64,000 bases of DNA from Pohlia nutans (Eukaryota > Streptophyta > Bryopsida > Bryales > Mniaceae), in the NCBI GenBank assembly GCA_022496805.1, contig CM040092.1, positions 18,556,113-18,620,112 on the forward strand. Direction: 5' to 3'. This document shows positions 23,016-34,600 of the stretch, one piece after another. The notes under the pieces were generated by a model that did not search any database, was not told where the DNA came from, and saw nothing but the letters and a program-made list of their open reading frames with translations. The translations under genes and the position numbers were made by a program. Each line of letters begins with the position of its first letter. The first letter of the stretch is position 1.

Positions 23016-23145
23016 ATAAACCCTACAAAGCGGAGCGAGTAGGGTTTATGATACCATCGTAAATTGCAAACACAAACCCTACAGTGCGGAGCGAGTAGGG
23101 TTTATGATAACATCGTAAATTGCAAACAGAAAGCGGAGTAGGGTT
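23016..23145. repeat. 57-bp tandem repeat with AAACCCTAC/GTAGGGTTT palindromes
   Basis: Two units and a partial third contain AACCCTAC, GCGGAGCGAGTAGGGTTT, ATGATA and CATCGTAAATTGCAAACA. Each unit can fold through AAACCCTAC pairing with GTAGGGTTT. Not a telomere array: the core is not a TTTAGGG tandem. Confidence 0.75.
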
Positions 23146-23524
23146 TGTGATAGGCTGTGCGAGCCATCTCCATGAGGGTCTAATCATTTTCTACCGTTGA
23201 TTATTGGTTTTTAGAAATAACCTAAGGTCCTCTATACTTTGAATAGAATGCTAGGTTTACACAAAGGGTCCCCTACACTACCGTACCCGGCTGTCAGGGT
23301 CAACAAATAAACAGTTATAAAAAGAGAAGCCCAGATTTTTAGGAAATTATTTTTTCAAAAAAATTCCATTTTCTATGGTGAAAAAGAGAATCTTAAAGAA
23401 TACCCACAAAATCTTATAAAATATTTGCATCATTTCCACAAAATAAATAAATATGAGGTCGATCTATTGTTACACCAAAATGCTTACTAGGTAGGAGTGA
23501 ACAATTAAGTTGCATAACAAACTA

Positions 23525-23731
23525 CACCAAAATCACCATATACTGTGGCCCACGGTATTTACGAGAGGCTTTACTAATAGTTATTTTTTCAAATTACTAT
23601 GGTAAAATTCATCCAAATTGAATGAAATTTGTTCAAATTGGATGAAGAATATGTTTATATGGATGCAATATTGTTTAAATGGATGAATGTACCCACGCCA
23701 TTCACGCACCCACTATATGGTGATTTCGGTG
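23525..23731. mobile_element. Small MITE with ~24-bp inverted ends, TA flanks
   Basis: Left CACCAAAATCACCATATACT and right ATATGGTGATTTCGGTG are inverted repeats; TA precedes (23523-23524) and follows (23732-23733). 207 bp, non-coding. The TA duplication suggests Tc1/mariner but is only two bases. Confidence 0.55.
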
Positions 23732-23927
23732 TACTATACACTACGGAGTATTTTGTGTGAGTTCTTTTGTCACAGTTATCAGAGAAAAATAAAATAGGCC
23801 AGACCTAAGAAAGATGAGACTGGTGAAAAGAGATGGAAACAGCTGCTGAGCACTCCTAAGCCACAAGAGTACCGATAAATTTGAACTGGACACTCACCTC
23901 CAGCCCTTTTTTTTCCTAGAGTATTAA

Positions 23928-24447
23928 CCCCTAAACGCCCAAACGACCATTTTCTGGTCGCTGTCCGAATTAAACGAGCTGCCCGGAATAAAAAAGTATT
24001 TTAAAATACCACATCAAGTCTATTTTTCAACGCAATTTAAATTATGTCAATCCGAGTTAAACTCCACCCGGGAGATTTTTTCAAAGAAAATCACTTCAAC
24101 ATTGTCTTAGTGTTACAAAATTTGCTATTTGGGGAAAGTAATGATGTTCCCTCCATCATTTCTTTTTCTTTTCTAAATTTTACAATAGATAAACCAAATT
24201 TAACCAATCATGCCAAATTTTAAACTCTAAAAGTGAAAATTAGAATTTATACAAATTTTCAAAGGTTAATGCTTGTAAATTCATTAAAAAAAAAACCTAA
24301 AGTTATTTTTGGAGGTTTGATCATACGGATAATTTGTAGAGATGATGCCCTACATTTTGTGTACTGAACCAAACTTCATCGAACATATGGAAGGCACATA
24401 TTATAACACATCTATGTTTTGACCAATACCCCTCGGGCTTTTAGGAG
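23928..24447 (+). mobile_element. TTAA-flanked MITE, family C, 520 bp
   Basis: Starts CCCCTAAACGCCCAAACG and ends CGGGCTTTTAGGAG; TTAA at 23924-23927 and 24448-24451. Hairpin GACCATTTTCTGGTC at 23945-23959. Related to the partial copy in NUP62 intron 2 (8594-8939). Confidence 0.78.
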
Positions 24448-24451
24448 TTAA

Positions 24452-24886
24452 ACTGGCGATACAAAATAATATGGTGGACCCACTCATATTTTTACATTCA
24501 TCCATGTTTTGAATAAAAATTTCATTTTATCCACATTTTAATGTTATTTTCATCCAAACCTGGGTATTTCATCCAATATTTTATAAAGAGTTAAAGATAC
24601 TTTGGATTGAGTTTTTGGTCGTTTTGTAGCCAGTTTTTATTTTTATTTTTATTGGTGCAATCTGGCACTAAAAAATCCAAAAGAAAAAGGCAGACACAAA
24701 GCCCATTACTCGATTTTGCACAGCAAAAACAACGGACGTCCCAAATTATGCCATGTATCAAATTCCACATACACTGTCGTCGGAGGTCAAGGCCACCAAG
24801 GCACCATCCAAGCTGAAATCCACATCATTAATTCACTTGTGAGCTTCAGGTTTATCAAGCAGAACCTGCACAGGAAAACCATCAAT
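24452..24886. other. Intergenic, nothing recognised
   Basis: A 69-codon basic frame (24607-24816) has no known motif. Confidence 0.4.
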
Positions 24887-25711
24887 GGATAATCCCGTCT
24901 CCTATAGACTTACCCCTGATACCAAAGCAACTCATATCACTTGGTTGGCCTTCAATTAGCAAGTTGGATGTAAGGCTCAATCTCTATAACCAATAATCTT
25001 TGAATGGATTTTTTTTGTCTTTTGTCACTTCAATAATGGTCTACAACCGCTCACATTGAATGATTGCATAAGAAATTATCATGCATAGTGGACGATCCTG
25101 TCTCCTAGAGATTGACCCTGATACCAACGACTCATCTCTTTTAATATACTTGGTTGGCCTTCGATTAATAAATTGGATGTAAGGCTAAATCTCTGTAACC
25201 ACTAATTTTTGAATGGAAAATGGGGTTGTCTTTATCACTTTAATAATGGTCTACAACCGCTCACATTGAATGATTGCATAAGAAATCGACCCCTCATACC
25301 ATTATACCAACAGCAACCCATTTTTTTCAATACACTTGGTTGGTCTCCAATTAGCAAGTTGGATAAAACAATTTGATCTCAAAACAGCTTGGCTCTTGTA
25401 CCAAACGTGATCTCTCTAGTGAGCTATATTGAGTGATCTCCCATGAAAGGGCACTGCTACATCTATATTATTGAATGCTTGCATAAGAAATCAACCCCCG
25501 ATACCATTATACCAACAACTCATCTCTTCCAATACACTTGGTTGGTCTTCAATTAGCAAGTTGGATAGTACAATTTGATCTCAAAGCAGTCTGGCTCTTG
25601 TACCAAACGTGGTTTCTCCAGTGAGCTCTTGTACTAAACGTGATCTCTCTAGTGAGCTCTATTGAGTGATCTCCCAATGAAAGGGCACTACTACATCTAT
25701 ATTATTAAATG
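24887..25711. repeat. Four related ~200-bp tandem units
   Basis: Units at about 24887-25076, 25091-25290, 25291-25480 and 25481-25711. All share CACTTGGTTGG, CAATTAGCAAGTTGGAT and ATACCA blocks; units 1-2 also share CAATAATGGTCTACAACCGC, units 3-4 share GCTCTTGTACCAAACGTG and GAAAGGGCACT. Unit 4 has an internal 35-bp duplication. Non-coding. Confidence 0.72.
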
Positions 25712-26541
25712 AGCAATGTCACAAATTCATCTAAGTTAATGGTCACGTTCTCATCCATGGAAAAATTCATCCAATAAGATGAAGGTAATATGCTTCACAA
25801 TTTCATGCCTTACGATAATGCAAAGTGGAGAAAAATCTATCCAAACGTGGTACTATTGCATTGCAACGGGCTTTGTTCTAGTATTGGTTAAATTACTTAA
25901 AAGTGACAGAAAGAGCATCAACCACCTTGTATAACTAAATCATCACCCCAAAAACCCTAATTTACTAACAAATTCATTGTTCCAAAAGTCTCTCCAGTGA
26001 ACTTTATACTGATTCCTAATGGAAGTACACTCCTACTTACATATTGGTTAAAATTTCTTAAGGTAACGGAAAGAGTATCTTCTACTTTATATCAGCGAAT
26101 CATTGCCCGAAAAATCTAAACCCTAATTCACTAAAAGAACTAGCAAATTCATTTGAGATAATCGAAAACAGAACACAAGTTTCAAGGTCCATTATTCATA
26201 GGAATAGAAGTCTATGCTTTCATTGAGTGTAACCGAAATGAAAACTCGAGTTCAAAACTCCCCTTTTCCTTGGTCTTCAGGGCTATTGTAATCCCAAAAT
26301 GGAGAAGAATCTGTAAAGACCAGAAAGTGGGGAGGTTGGGTAAAGGATGCTGAAAGCGGCTTGCAAGCTGCTTCTTGAAAATTGATAATCTAAAGTTTAT
26401 ACTTTTAAATTTATAATGTTTAATGTTTTTATAAACGTTTTCATACAAATTAATGTATTTTTAAACATTGCTTCATAATGCACTTTTCAACATTTTAAAA
26501 TTGGTAATTTATGAAGTTTGTTGTATTTCTGTTGATTTGGT
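25712..26541. other. Intergenic, nothing recognised
   Basis: AT-rich, short frames only (78 codons on the minus strand at 26212-26448). Confidence 0.4.
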
Positions 26542-26682
26542 CACTAGTAGGATTTTGGTCCTTTATAACTGGTCTTTTGTGACTTAAATGGTCCAAAACA
26601 ACTTCTTTTCTAAAAAATTGAGTCACAAATGACCATGTAAGTCACAAAGGACTGGTTATAAAGGACCAAAATCCTACAAGTG
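26542..26682. mobile_element. CACTA-type MITE, 141 bp
   Basis: Starts CACTAGTAGGATTTTGGTCC and ends GGACCAAAATCCTACAAGTG, an inverted repeat of more than 40 bp. Flanked by a 3-bp duplication GGT (26539-26541 and 26683-26685). CACTA ends plus a 3-bp target duplication are diagnostic of the CMC/CACTA superfamily. Confidence 0.85.
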
Positions 26683-26685
26683 GGT

Positions 26686-28037
26686 CAAGATTTTTTCTTA
26701 TAGTGCCTAAACCAAGAGATATCAAACAAACCTTTGTTGCTGCCAAACATAAAATTTGAAAATTTGAAAATCATTGTCTATTCTATCCCCATTTTAAAGA
26801 AAATCTCAATGTGTTTTAGGGTTTCACATGTTCATTTAAAATCAAAATGAAAACCTTTTAATCTCTTGATTTCATGCATCATTTTAATTATTTGTGGCTT
26901 AGTTGACATCCCATTTTTAATCAAAAATAATAATTTAATCCTTGAGAGAAACAATGGCCACGTACTTTTGTCTCATGTATTCTCTATCATGATACTATAT
27001 TTGACTACATCATTGTGTTTGAGCACACAAAGTATACAACATATACATATACAAATACTTGATGTTTATATTTTAGTACAAGACATGGCTTTTATAGAAA
27101 AACATACTAGAGGTGTTAGATTTCGAGATTGTGATGGGAGATTTCAATTTCACTAAGTTCTATATCATACCCAACAAAATTCACACATCAACAATCGCGT
27201 GCAAAAGTAGTAGGTCTAATCGTGAGATTTGAGTCTCATTTCTAAATGGCTCCTCTTCCGGCACAAAAGTCTAACACCCCTATTGTGTGCATGAAGTCAG
27301 TGCCCATAGTGCCTTCAAGGGTTAGATCTACTTTACATGTGAAGTCAAAGGCGATTTTTCTTGAGGCCAATTTTACCAAATTTTAGTTTGTATATGCCTT
27401 AAGGTTGGCCTCAAGTACTCAATATAATAAGATTATGACGAAGGCCATTTCTCCCATGCCTAATGGCATTGGGACCAGAAAGTGGGGATCATTGTATAAA
27501 TTCTTGAAAATTTTAACCTGTATTCCAGAATCCAAGGGTGTTGATTGATGGAAAAGAAATATTTATTAACAAAAAACAAGTTTAAAAAAAATTAAAACTT
27601 GGAAACATGTTTAAGGCCACAAATTGGTTTTCCATTTTGGATACCCCTGATTCTTTGAGTTGGGTCTGTGTAAGACCTTGTCGTTTTTTAATTAAAAAAT
27701 TTGTTTCAAAATTTTGGCTTCAAGTCTTCATGTAAAAGGGTTGGGACTGATTTTGTGATTTGGACCAATGAGAAGTGAGGATTTGAGCCCTCTTACACAT
27801 CAAAACAACTTCAGATTTATATGTAAAGTGGCCCTTTACCATGAAAGGACATATCCTAATTTAGAATGAAAGAACAATCTTTGAGTTTTAAAGTGAAAAC
27901 ATAAAAGTAATTTACATTCTAAAAATGTAAATACATACTATTCTTGTCACAAACGATGCATACAAATATTTATCTATTATTAGAAATTAATGGTCAAAAT
28001 GGTTTTAAAATTGAAAAAAGTAGGGCTTGATAAGTTT
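26686..28037. other. Intergenic, no gene recognised
   Basis: 1.35 kb. A 96-codon plus frame (26866-27156) and a short frame near 27250-27385 have no recognisable motifs. No transposon ends seen. Confidence 0.4.
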
Positions 28038-28041
28038 TTAA

Positions 28042-28283
28042 CCCCTAAGCGTTTACAACGTCCAATATGGCCATCTCCATCAGTGAACTTTGCAGTGGTG
28101 GCATTTTCTCATTTACAGCGATTTTCTTATTGCAATACATCATTTTAAAGCTCTTGTTCTACACTACAAGATCAACAATGCCGATAGTGTCAAACTGAAA
28201 TCATTTTCACACAAAAAGATGCTATCCACCAGAGGGTCCAATTTTCCTACACTATAGAAAATACAAAGTGGACGCTTTACGGG
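28042..28283 (+). mobile_element. TTAA-flanked MITE, family D, 242 bp
   Basis: Starts CCCCTAAGCGTTTACAACG, ends GTGGACGCTTTACGGG; TTAA at 28038-28041 and 28284-28287. Collinear with, and the same length as, 59158-59399. The right TTAA doubles as the left TTAA of the next element. Confidence 0.82.
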
Positions 28284-28287
28284 TTAA

Positions 28288-29901
28288 CCCCTAAACGTTC
28301 TCACCCTTTTTAGATTTGGCAGTTTTCCAAAGATGCATTATAAAATGCAACTAAGAGGGATATTTTCAACTTGATGAATGAATAAAAGTTGTACATTATG
28401 CATTTTAGATCCTATCCATACGGTTAGATTTGCGATTGCTATCACCAATATTTGTGTATAAATTTCAAACTTAAAATTTAGCACTCTTTTGTAATATGAT
28501 TACGAAAAAGATATTGACAATCTAATAATGAAATTTGTTGTGATGGGTTGAAATGTCCGGCCACCGCTAAATCTTGTAGTGTAGTGATTTTTGGAGATTT
28601 TTTGGTTGCTTAATTTTAGTAGTTGATTTTTTTGAAGAGCACTTTTAGACTAAAATCTTCTGAATTTTGGGTGGAACACTACAGTGGGGTCCAACATGGA
28701 ATGGCGTTTTTGGTTTCGCAGTGAGAAATGTTTTAGTACTGCCAACTTTGGAAGCCTCCCGAGAGCTCAAAAATTGGTATCTTACCACGAAATTTTTACC
28801 AGAGACTCATCTTTAAGTTAATTATATGTATGACAAATTTCAAGGCCGAAATATTCACCCAAAAAAAGTTATTCAGAATCTACCAACATTGGTAGCTGTG
28901 GAATTTTTTTCACTGCTGCCAACTTTGACAGCCTCCCAAGAATGGAAAAAAAAATTCCTTACTTTGGTTTTTTTTTTGTAGAAACCAATTTGTGTTAGTA
29001 ATATATGGTAAAAATCTCAAGTCTAAAAGATTAGTAAAAAAAAAGATATTCCCAATCTACCAACATGTGTAGTTGTGGGAAACAATGGGGGAAACCATTT
29101 CATTGCTACCAACTTTGACTACTATGTTGGTAGATTAGGAATAACTTCTTTTTGGTGAATCTTTTGGCCTTGAAATTTGGCATACATATAATTCACTTAA
29201 AGATATTTCTTTGGTAAAACTTTTGTGGTAAAATACCAATTTCTGAGCTCTCGGGAAGCTTTCAAAGTTGGCAGTATTCAAAGTTGGTAGGAATGAAATG
29301 GTTTCCCCATTGTATCCCACAACTACACATGTTGGTAGATTGGGAATATCTTTTTTTTTACTAATATTTTAGACTTGAGATTTTTACCATATATTACTAA
29401 CACAAATTGGTTTCTACAAAAAAAAAACCAAAGTAAGGAAAAAAAATTTCCATTCTCGAGAGGCTGTCAAAGTTGGCAGCAGTGAAACAATTACCACAGC
29501 TACCAATGTTGGTAGATTCTGAATAACTTTTTTTGGGTGAATCTTTCGGCCTTGAAATTTGGCATACATATAATTAACTTAAAGATGAGTCTCTGGTAAA
29601 AATTTCGTGGTAAGATACCAATTTTTGAGCTCTCGGGAGGCTTCCAAAGTTGGCAGTACTAAAACATTTCTCACTGCGAAACCAAAAACGCCATTCCATG
29701 TTGGACCCCACTGTACAACATGAAATGAGGCATAAAATTTTCACAAATCATCCCCTTTCTAATCGGATCACACATGCACGGAGCTAACTTCCCATAAAAG
29801 TTTCAATAAAAATTCCACACTGCAAAAAGTGCATGATGGATGAGAAAACGGACTTCAAATCCGTACATCATGCAAAATATGCATGGTTGGGCGGTTAGGG
29901 G
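28288..29901 (+). mobile_element. TTAA-flanked MITE, family B, carrying a 1,032-bp insertion
   Basis: Starts CCCCTAAACGTTCTCACCC, ends GGTTGGGCGGTTAGGGG; TTAA at 28284-28287 and 29902-29905. Apart from 28682-29713 it is collinear with 51032-51599 (about 580 bp after removal of the insert and one TA). Confidence 0.82.
28682..29713. mobile_element. 1,032-bp palindromic (foldback) element with TA duplication
   Basis: Starts CAGTGGGGTCCAACATGG and ends with its exact inverse; TA at 28680-28681 and 29714-29715. The uninterrupted sequence in the 51 kb copy (CACTACAACATG) fixes both boundaries. The arms (each more than 400 bp) match nearly throughout. Modules containing TACCAACATTGGTAG and GCCAACTTTG(A/G)(C/A)AGCCTCCC recur within each arm, and a third partial module sits near the centre (about 29120-29285). 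CAGT ends and TA duplication fit Tc1/mariner. A transcript through it would fold into one long hairpin. Confidence 0.85.
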
Positions 29902-29905
29902 TTAA

Positions 29906-31692
29906 GGGTTAATTTCTGCCCAAATAGGGGTTAATACTACGTCACCTGCACGTAGTAGATGCGCATTATTAGGGCGCTCTACCTCATTACTGTACCTTTC
30001 TCGTATAGCACTGAATGCCGAGGATCGGCTTCTTCTTCCTTCCCGACCGACGCGCATTGCTTTGTTGTTTTGTCAAGCTTGCTTTCGATCTGCTCCGGCT
30101 TTGGGACTCGGCGATGGCCAGATCATCATCGTCATCGTCGTCCCACTCCATTTGCAATTCTCATGGCCGGCACAGAAGGCACCACGGAAGGCTCCCTGGA
30201 AGCTGCCCTCAGCTCCCGCCATAACGTTCTTGCGACGGAAGATTAGATTTAGCGGTGGCCGGACATCGGTTGCGTGGGGACGACGAGTCATCTTTAGGGT
30301 TTTCGATGAATTCAAGGTGATGGTGAGCTCTGAGAACTCGCCGTTTTGCAATCACGGTGCTGCTGGAAGTCTCCCATTGGTGAGTCGATTGGAGCTTGTG
30401 GTTTTAGTCGGTGGACAATTTTCGTAGGGTTTGTTTCGATTGGATTGAGGTGCTGATTGATTGATAGGACCGTACTACTGCTTTTTTTTAAATTTTAAAA
30501 GCATTTTGAAGGTTTTCCGGGACGGAGTTTTGGATTTTGTGGCGAGATCGAGAATTTCGATTTTTGTATGCATGTTCTGGTAGTAATGGTAGAGCGTTTG
30601 CGTCGGAACTCAGCAGTGGATGTGGTTTAGGTTTTTCCAGGGTGAAATTCTTTGGTTTTTGAGCAATTGCTTAGAGCTGGATTTGTATCTTGAAGAAAGT
30701 CAACCGTAATCGAGTTCTAGAGAGTGTTCCTGTTGGACGCTTTTTGCAATCACGGTGCTGCTGGACGTGTCCGATTGGTGAGTCGATTGGAGCGTATGGT
30801 TTTAGTCGGTGGACAATTTTCGTGGCGGTGTGTCGGGTTTCTTTGGATTGGATTGAGGTTCTGGTTGATTACTTGCTTGTTCTTGCAGCAATGGTAGAGC
30901 GTTTTGCGTCGGAACTCAGCAGAGTGGATGTGGTTTAGGTTTTCTAGGGTAGAATTCTTTGGTTCTTGAGCAATTTCTTAGAGCTGGATTTGTATCTGGA
31001 AGAAAGTCAAGCGTAATCGAGTTCTAGAGAGTGTTCTGTTGAACGCCTTCTGAAAATGAAAATCCGATTCAGTCCTTAGGGATTTAGGTGCAGGTCGATT
31101 ACTACCTTTCTTATAATTCAGCTTTTTAAGATTTTCGGGGATGGAGTTTTGGATTTTGCGGCGGAATTGGAATTTGAGTTTACGTCTGTGTATTTAATAT
31201 TTAGTATTCTTAACCATGATCTTGGAATTAGGGTGAGATTGGTTGACGATTCGGAGCTCTGCAGTTTAGGTTTTCCAGTTGATAGTATAGTGGAGTTTTG
31301 AATTTAATAGTAATCGAGTGCTAGGGAGTGTTTCTGTTGGACACTTAAAAAAAAATGAAAAGCCTCTTTCTAGCATTCAGTCCTTAGGGATTGGTCATTC
31401 CTTAGCACCCTAGCTCAATTTCAGAAGACGATAGCAGATGGCTTGTGAAGTTTTAGTAATTAGAACCGAACTGGTTTGAAAGAACGCATGGAAGTAGGAA
31501 ACGTGCGTGAATGTGCGATGGAAGTGACTCTGACTTTATCCTGATCTTCAGCAGAAAAGAAGAGAGAATGCTGGTGGTATTCAGAACGCAGAGCGCCGGA
31601 ATAGTAGGTGTGTATTTTGTTGGAAAGGAGAAAGAAGCTGGTTGAGAAGTAGTACCTCGGACATCAGTGTGGAGTGAATCTGTCTTTCTACG
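29906..31692 (+). promoter_or_regulatory. Probable 5' leader/promoter of the sacsin-like gene, built of three tandem copies
   Basis: From about 29940 the DNA becomes GC-richer and transposon-free. Degenerate tandem copies lie at about 30343-30745, 30746-31046 and 31047-31390: TTGCAATCACGGTGCTGCTGG at two sites is matched by GGTAGAGCGTTT(T)GCGTCGG, GTGGATGTGGTTTAGGTTTT, TAATCGAGT(T/G)CTAG and CAGTCCTTAGGGATT blocks across copies. Short frames (29959-30427, 30690-30938) are not conserved between copies and are not called genes. Transcription start not located. Confidence 0.5.
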
Positions 31693-34600
31693 ATGGATCG
31701 AAACGAATTTGGATTCGCTGAGGACTTTGGGCAGAAAGTGGATTTGACGCAACGTATCCGCGAAGTTCTTGCTAATTATCCTGAAGGAACCACCATCTTG
31801 AAGGAGCTGATTCAAAACGCCGATGATGCCGGAGCTTCAAAAATAAGCTTTTGCTTAGATCGTCGACGGCATGGAACTGATAGCTTGGCATATGGAGCAT
31901 TGGCTGAGTGGCAAGGGCCGGCTCTGCTGGCGTTTAATAACGCAACGTTTGTCGAAGAGGATTTTGAGAGCATTGCCAGAATCGGAGACAGTAAGAAACG
32001 TGGTCAGGCGTGGAAAACAGGGCGATTTGGGTATGATAAGTTATCCCAGGACTTGGGAAAGATTTATGTTCCTGATTTTATGCATTGTGTGTATGACAAT
32101 GGTATGGTTTTAAGGAGTGTTGCGAGGAGTAAAGTAAGGACTATGACGTTTACCCAGAAGTAGCTGATCTTTTTCATTTCAGTGCGAGTTACTGAATTCT
32201 TGTGACTTTGCAGGGTTGGATTCAATTCCGTATACCATCTTTCAGACTTGCCTTCGTTTGTCAGTGGAAAATACATTGTTATGTTCGACCCACACTGCAA
32301 ATTTCTTCCTCGAGTATCTTCAGCTAATCCAGGGAAGCGAATCGATTTTGTCAGTAGTGGTGCACTGAAAATGTACAAGGACCAATTTACACCCTATTGC
32401 GCCTTCGGGTGTGACATGGAATCCCCGTACTCCGGCACCTTATTTCGGTTTCCGCTTCGCAGCGAGGTGCAAGCAGCAGTTAGCAAACTTTCTCGGCAGT
32501 CATACTCTGAGGAGGACATGCAAAACTTGCTTCAGGAGCTTTTTTCTGAAGGCGTTCACTCCATGCTTTTCCTGAAGAGTGTGGAAGTTATAGAGATTTA
32601 CGAATGGCATGCAAATATGCCTGAGCCTCAGAAGTTGTATACCTGTAGTATACAATCTCCCACTGCTGAAACGAGGTGGCATCGACAAGCATTTACCAGG
32701 TTATCGAGGTCACCCGCAGTTCAATCAAATAATGTGGGGAATCACAATGATTTGTACACTTTGGATTTTGTCAGTGAAGTGCTCTTGGGCCCTCGTCAAG
32801 GAGAAATGAGAACCGAGTCTTTTTTGATAGCTCAATCTATGGGAAGCGCAGGAAGTAGAATAGGGGCTCTAGCTAAAAATGCAAAGGATCATTATGACCT
32901 TCATCTTCTTCCCTGGGCGTCTGTAGCTGCCAAAGTTGCCAGCTCTGGACTGAAGGTGAATATCTACCTGTCTCTGGTGGTCTCTAATGTCTGAAAGGAG
33001 TTGGAATGGTGCTGATAATTACAATTGAGTTAATCTAAACTTATTGACGATGTGAAGCTCAAAGAGTGGGCATGATTTCTGAATGCAGGCTGAAGAGGGA
33101 GTGGCGCTGGAAGGACAAGCCTTTTGTTTCCTTCCGCTTCCTGTTAAAACAGGTTTACCTGTGCATGTGAATGGATATTTTGAGTTATCGTCGAATCGCC
33201 GAGATATATGGTACGGTGCAGACATGGACAGAGGGGGCAAGTTGAGGTCCGACTGGAACAGGTGTTTGCTGGAGGATGTGGTAGCTCAAGCCTATTCAGT
33301 GCTGCTTGTTGAAGCCACTAAGCAACTCGGCCACGTTGCCCTTTATGACTCCCTCTGGCCTTGCGGAAATTTTGTAGAGCCTTGGCTGACTATGGTGAAG
33401 AGATTTTACAGTACCGCTGCCGAGCTTCCGTTACTTTACACGGATGCGGGGCGTGGTAAGTGGATCACTCCCAAGCAAGCACTATACCATGACGAAGAAT
33501 TTTCTGATGCCGATGGTCTGGCAAGTGCTCTTACTGCTGAGGGTTACCGCCTAGTCAGGCTAAGTAAATCTTTGCGAGACACATTGTTCAAGTTCTGCAT
33601 ACCGAATCCTAGAATGGTGTTACCAAGCTTGATCAGAGCTCAATTTTCCAAGCATAGTGGTTTAATTGAGAGAAGAAATGCCCTGGTGATACTTGAGTAC
33701 TGTCTTGGAGATGTGATTGATGACGAGGCTGGTGAGGTTCTACTTGGGTTGCCGCTCATTCCACTAGCGAACGGTACATTGGGAGTTTTTGGAAAGAGGA
33801 ATGACGCAAATGCCTTTCTCATCTGCACTGACGTAGAATATCGGCTATTGGAAAGTCTTACTGGTACGTTGGTCGACCAGAGTATAAGTAAATATTTGAT
33901 GGAAAGGCTCACAAATATAGCTACACTATCACATGCAAATCTGAGCCGTCTTTCTGGGGTAATTTTGGTTCAGCTATTGGAGCGTCTACTTCCACCTGAT
34001 TGGAAAGATATGGAAGACGTAGAGTGGAAACCAGGATCCAATCTAGGGCATCCTCATGAAGAATGGTTGAAATTGCTTTGGCAATACCTTCAACAGAATT
34101 GTAAGGATTTGTGTATATTCAAAGAATGGCCTCTGCTGCCGACGACGAGTGGTCGCCTCTGTAAGCTTCAGATCCACTCGAAGATAATTAGGGCAGGAGC
34201 ATGGAGCTCGAGTCTCGAATCTCTATTGGTTAAAGTAGGGTGCCGAATCTTGAGGAGCGATTTGGGTATCGAGCACTCAAGGTTGTCTACCTATGTGCAT
34301 AATGCTACAGCAGCAGGTATTGTAGATACAATTTCCTGTGTCACCTCACAGGAACCACAACACTTGGCGCGAGCGTTTGAGGCTCTGGATGCTGTTGAAA
34401 GGCGTGAGCTGCGGGAGTACTTATACGATGCAAAGTGGTATGCCGGTAATGAAATGAATGAAGGTCGGCTGATGGTTTTGAAATCCTTCCCAATTTTTGA
34501 GGTTTACTCCAGGACCGATGTCAAAAAAAAGATCAACGTTGATCTTGTACGTACAAAATCATTCTTAGCTCCTCTGGGTGTACACGAATCTCTGCTGAGT

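Noticed and set aside
24887..25711. CRISPR-like or satellite array
   Set aside because: Units are ~200 bp and diverged, without short identical repeats and spacers, and this is plant nuclear DNA.
29959..30427. Possible small gene upstream of the sacsin-like gene
   Set aside because: Several overlapping frames in different phases with low-complexity Ser/His/Arg content; more likely leader or promoter sequence.
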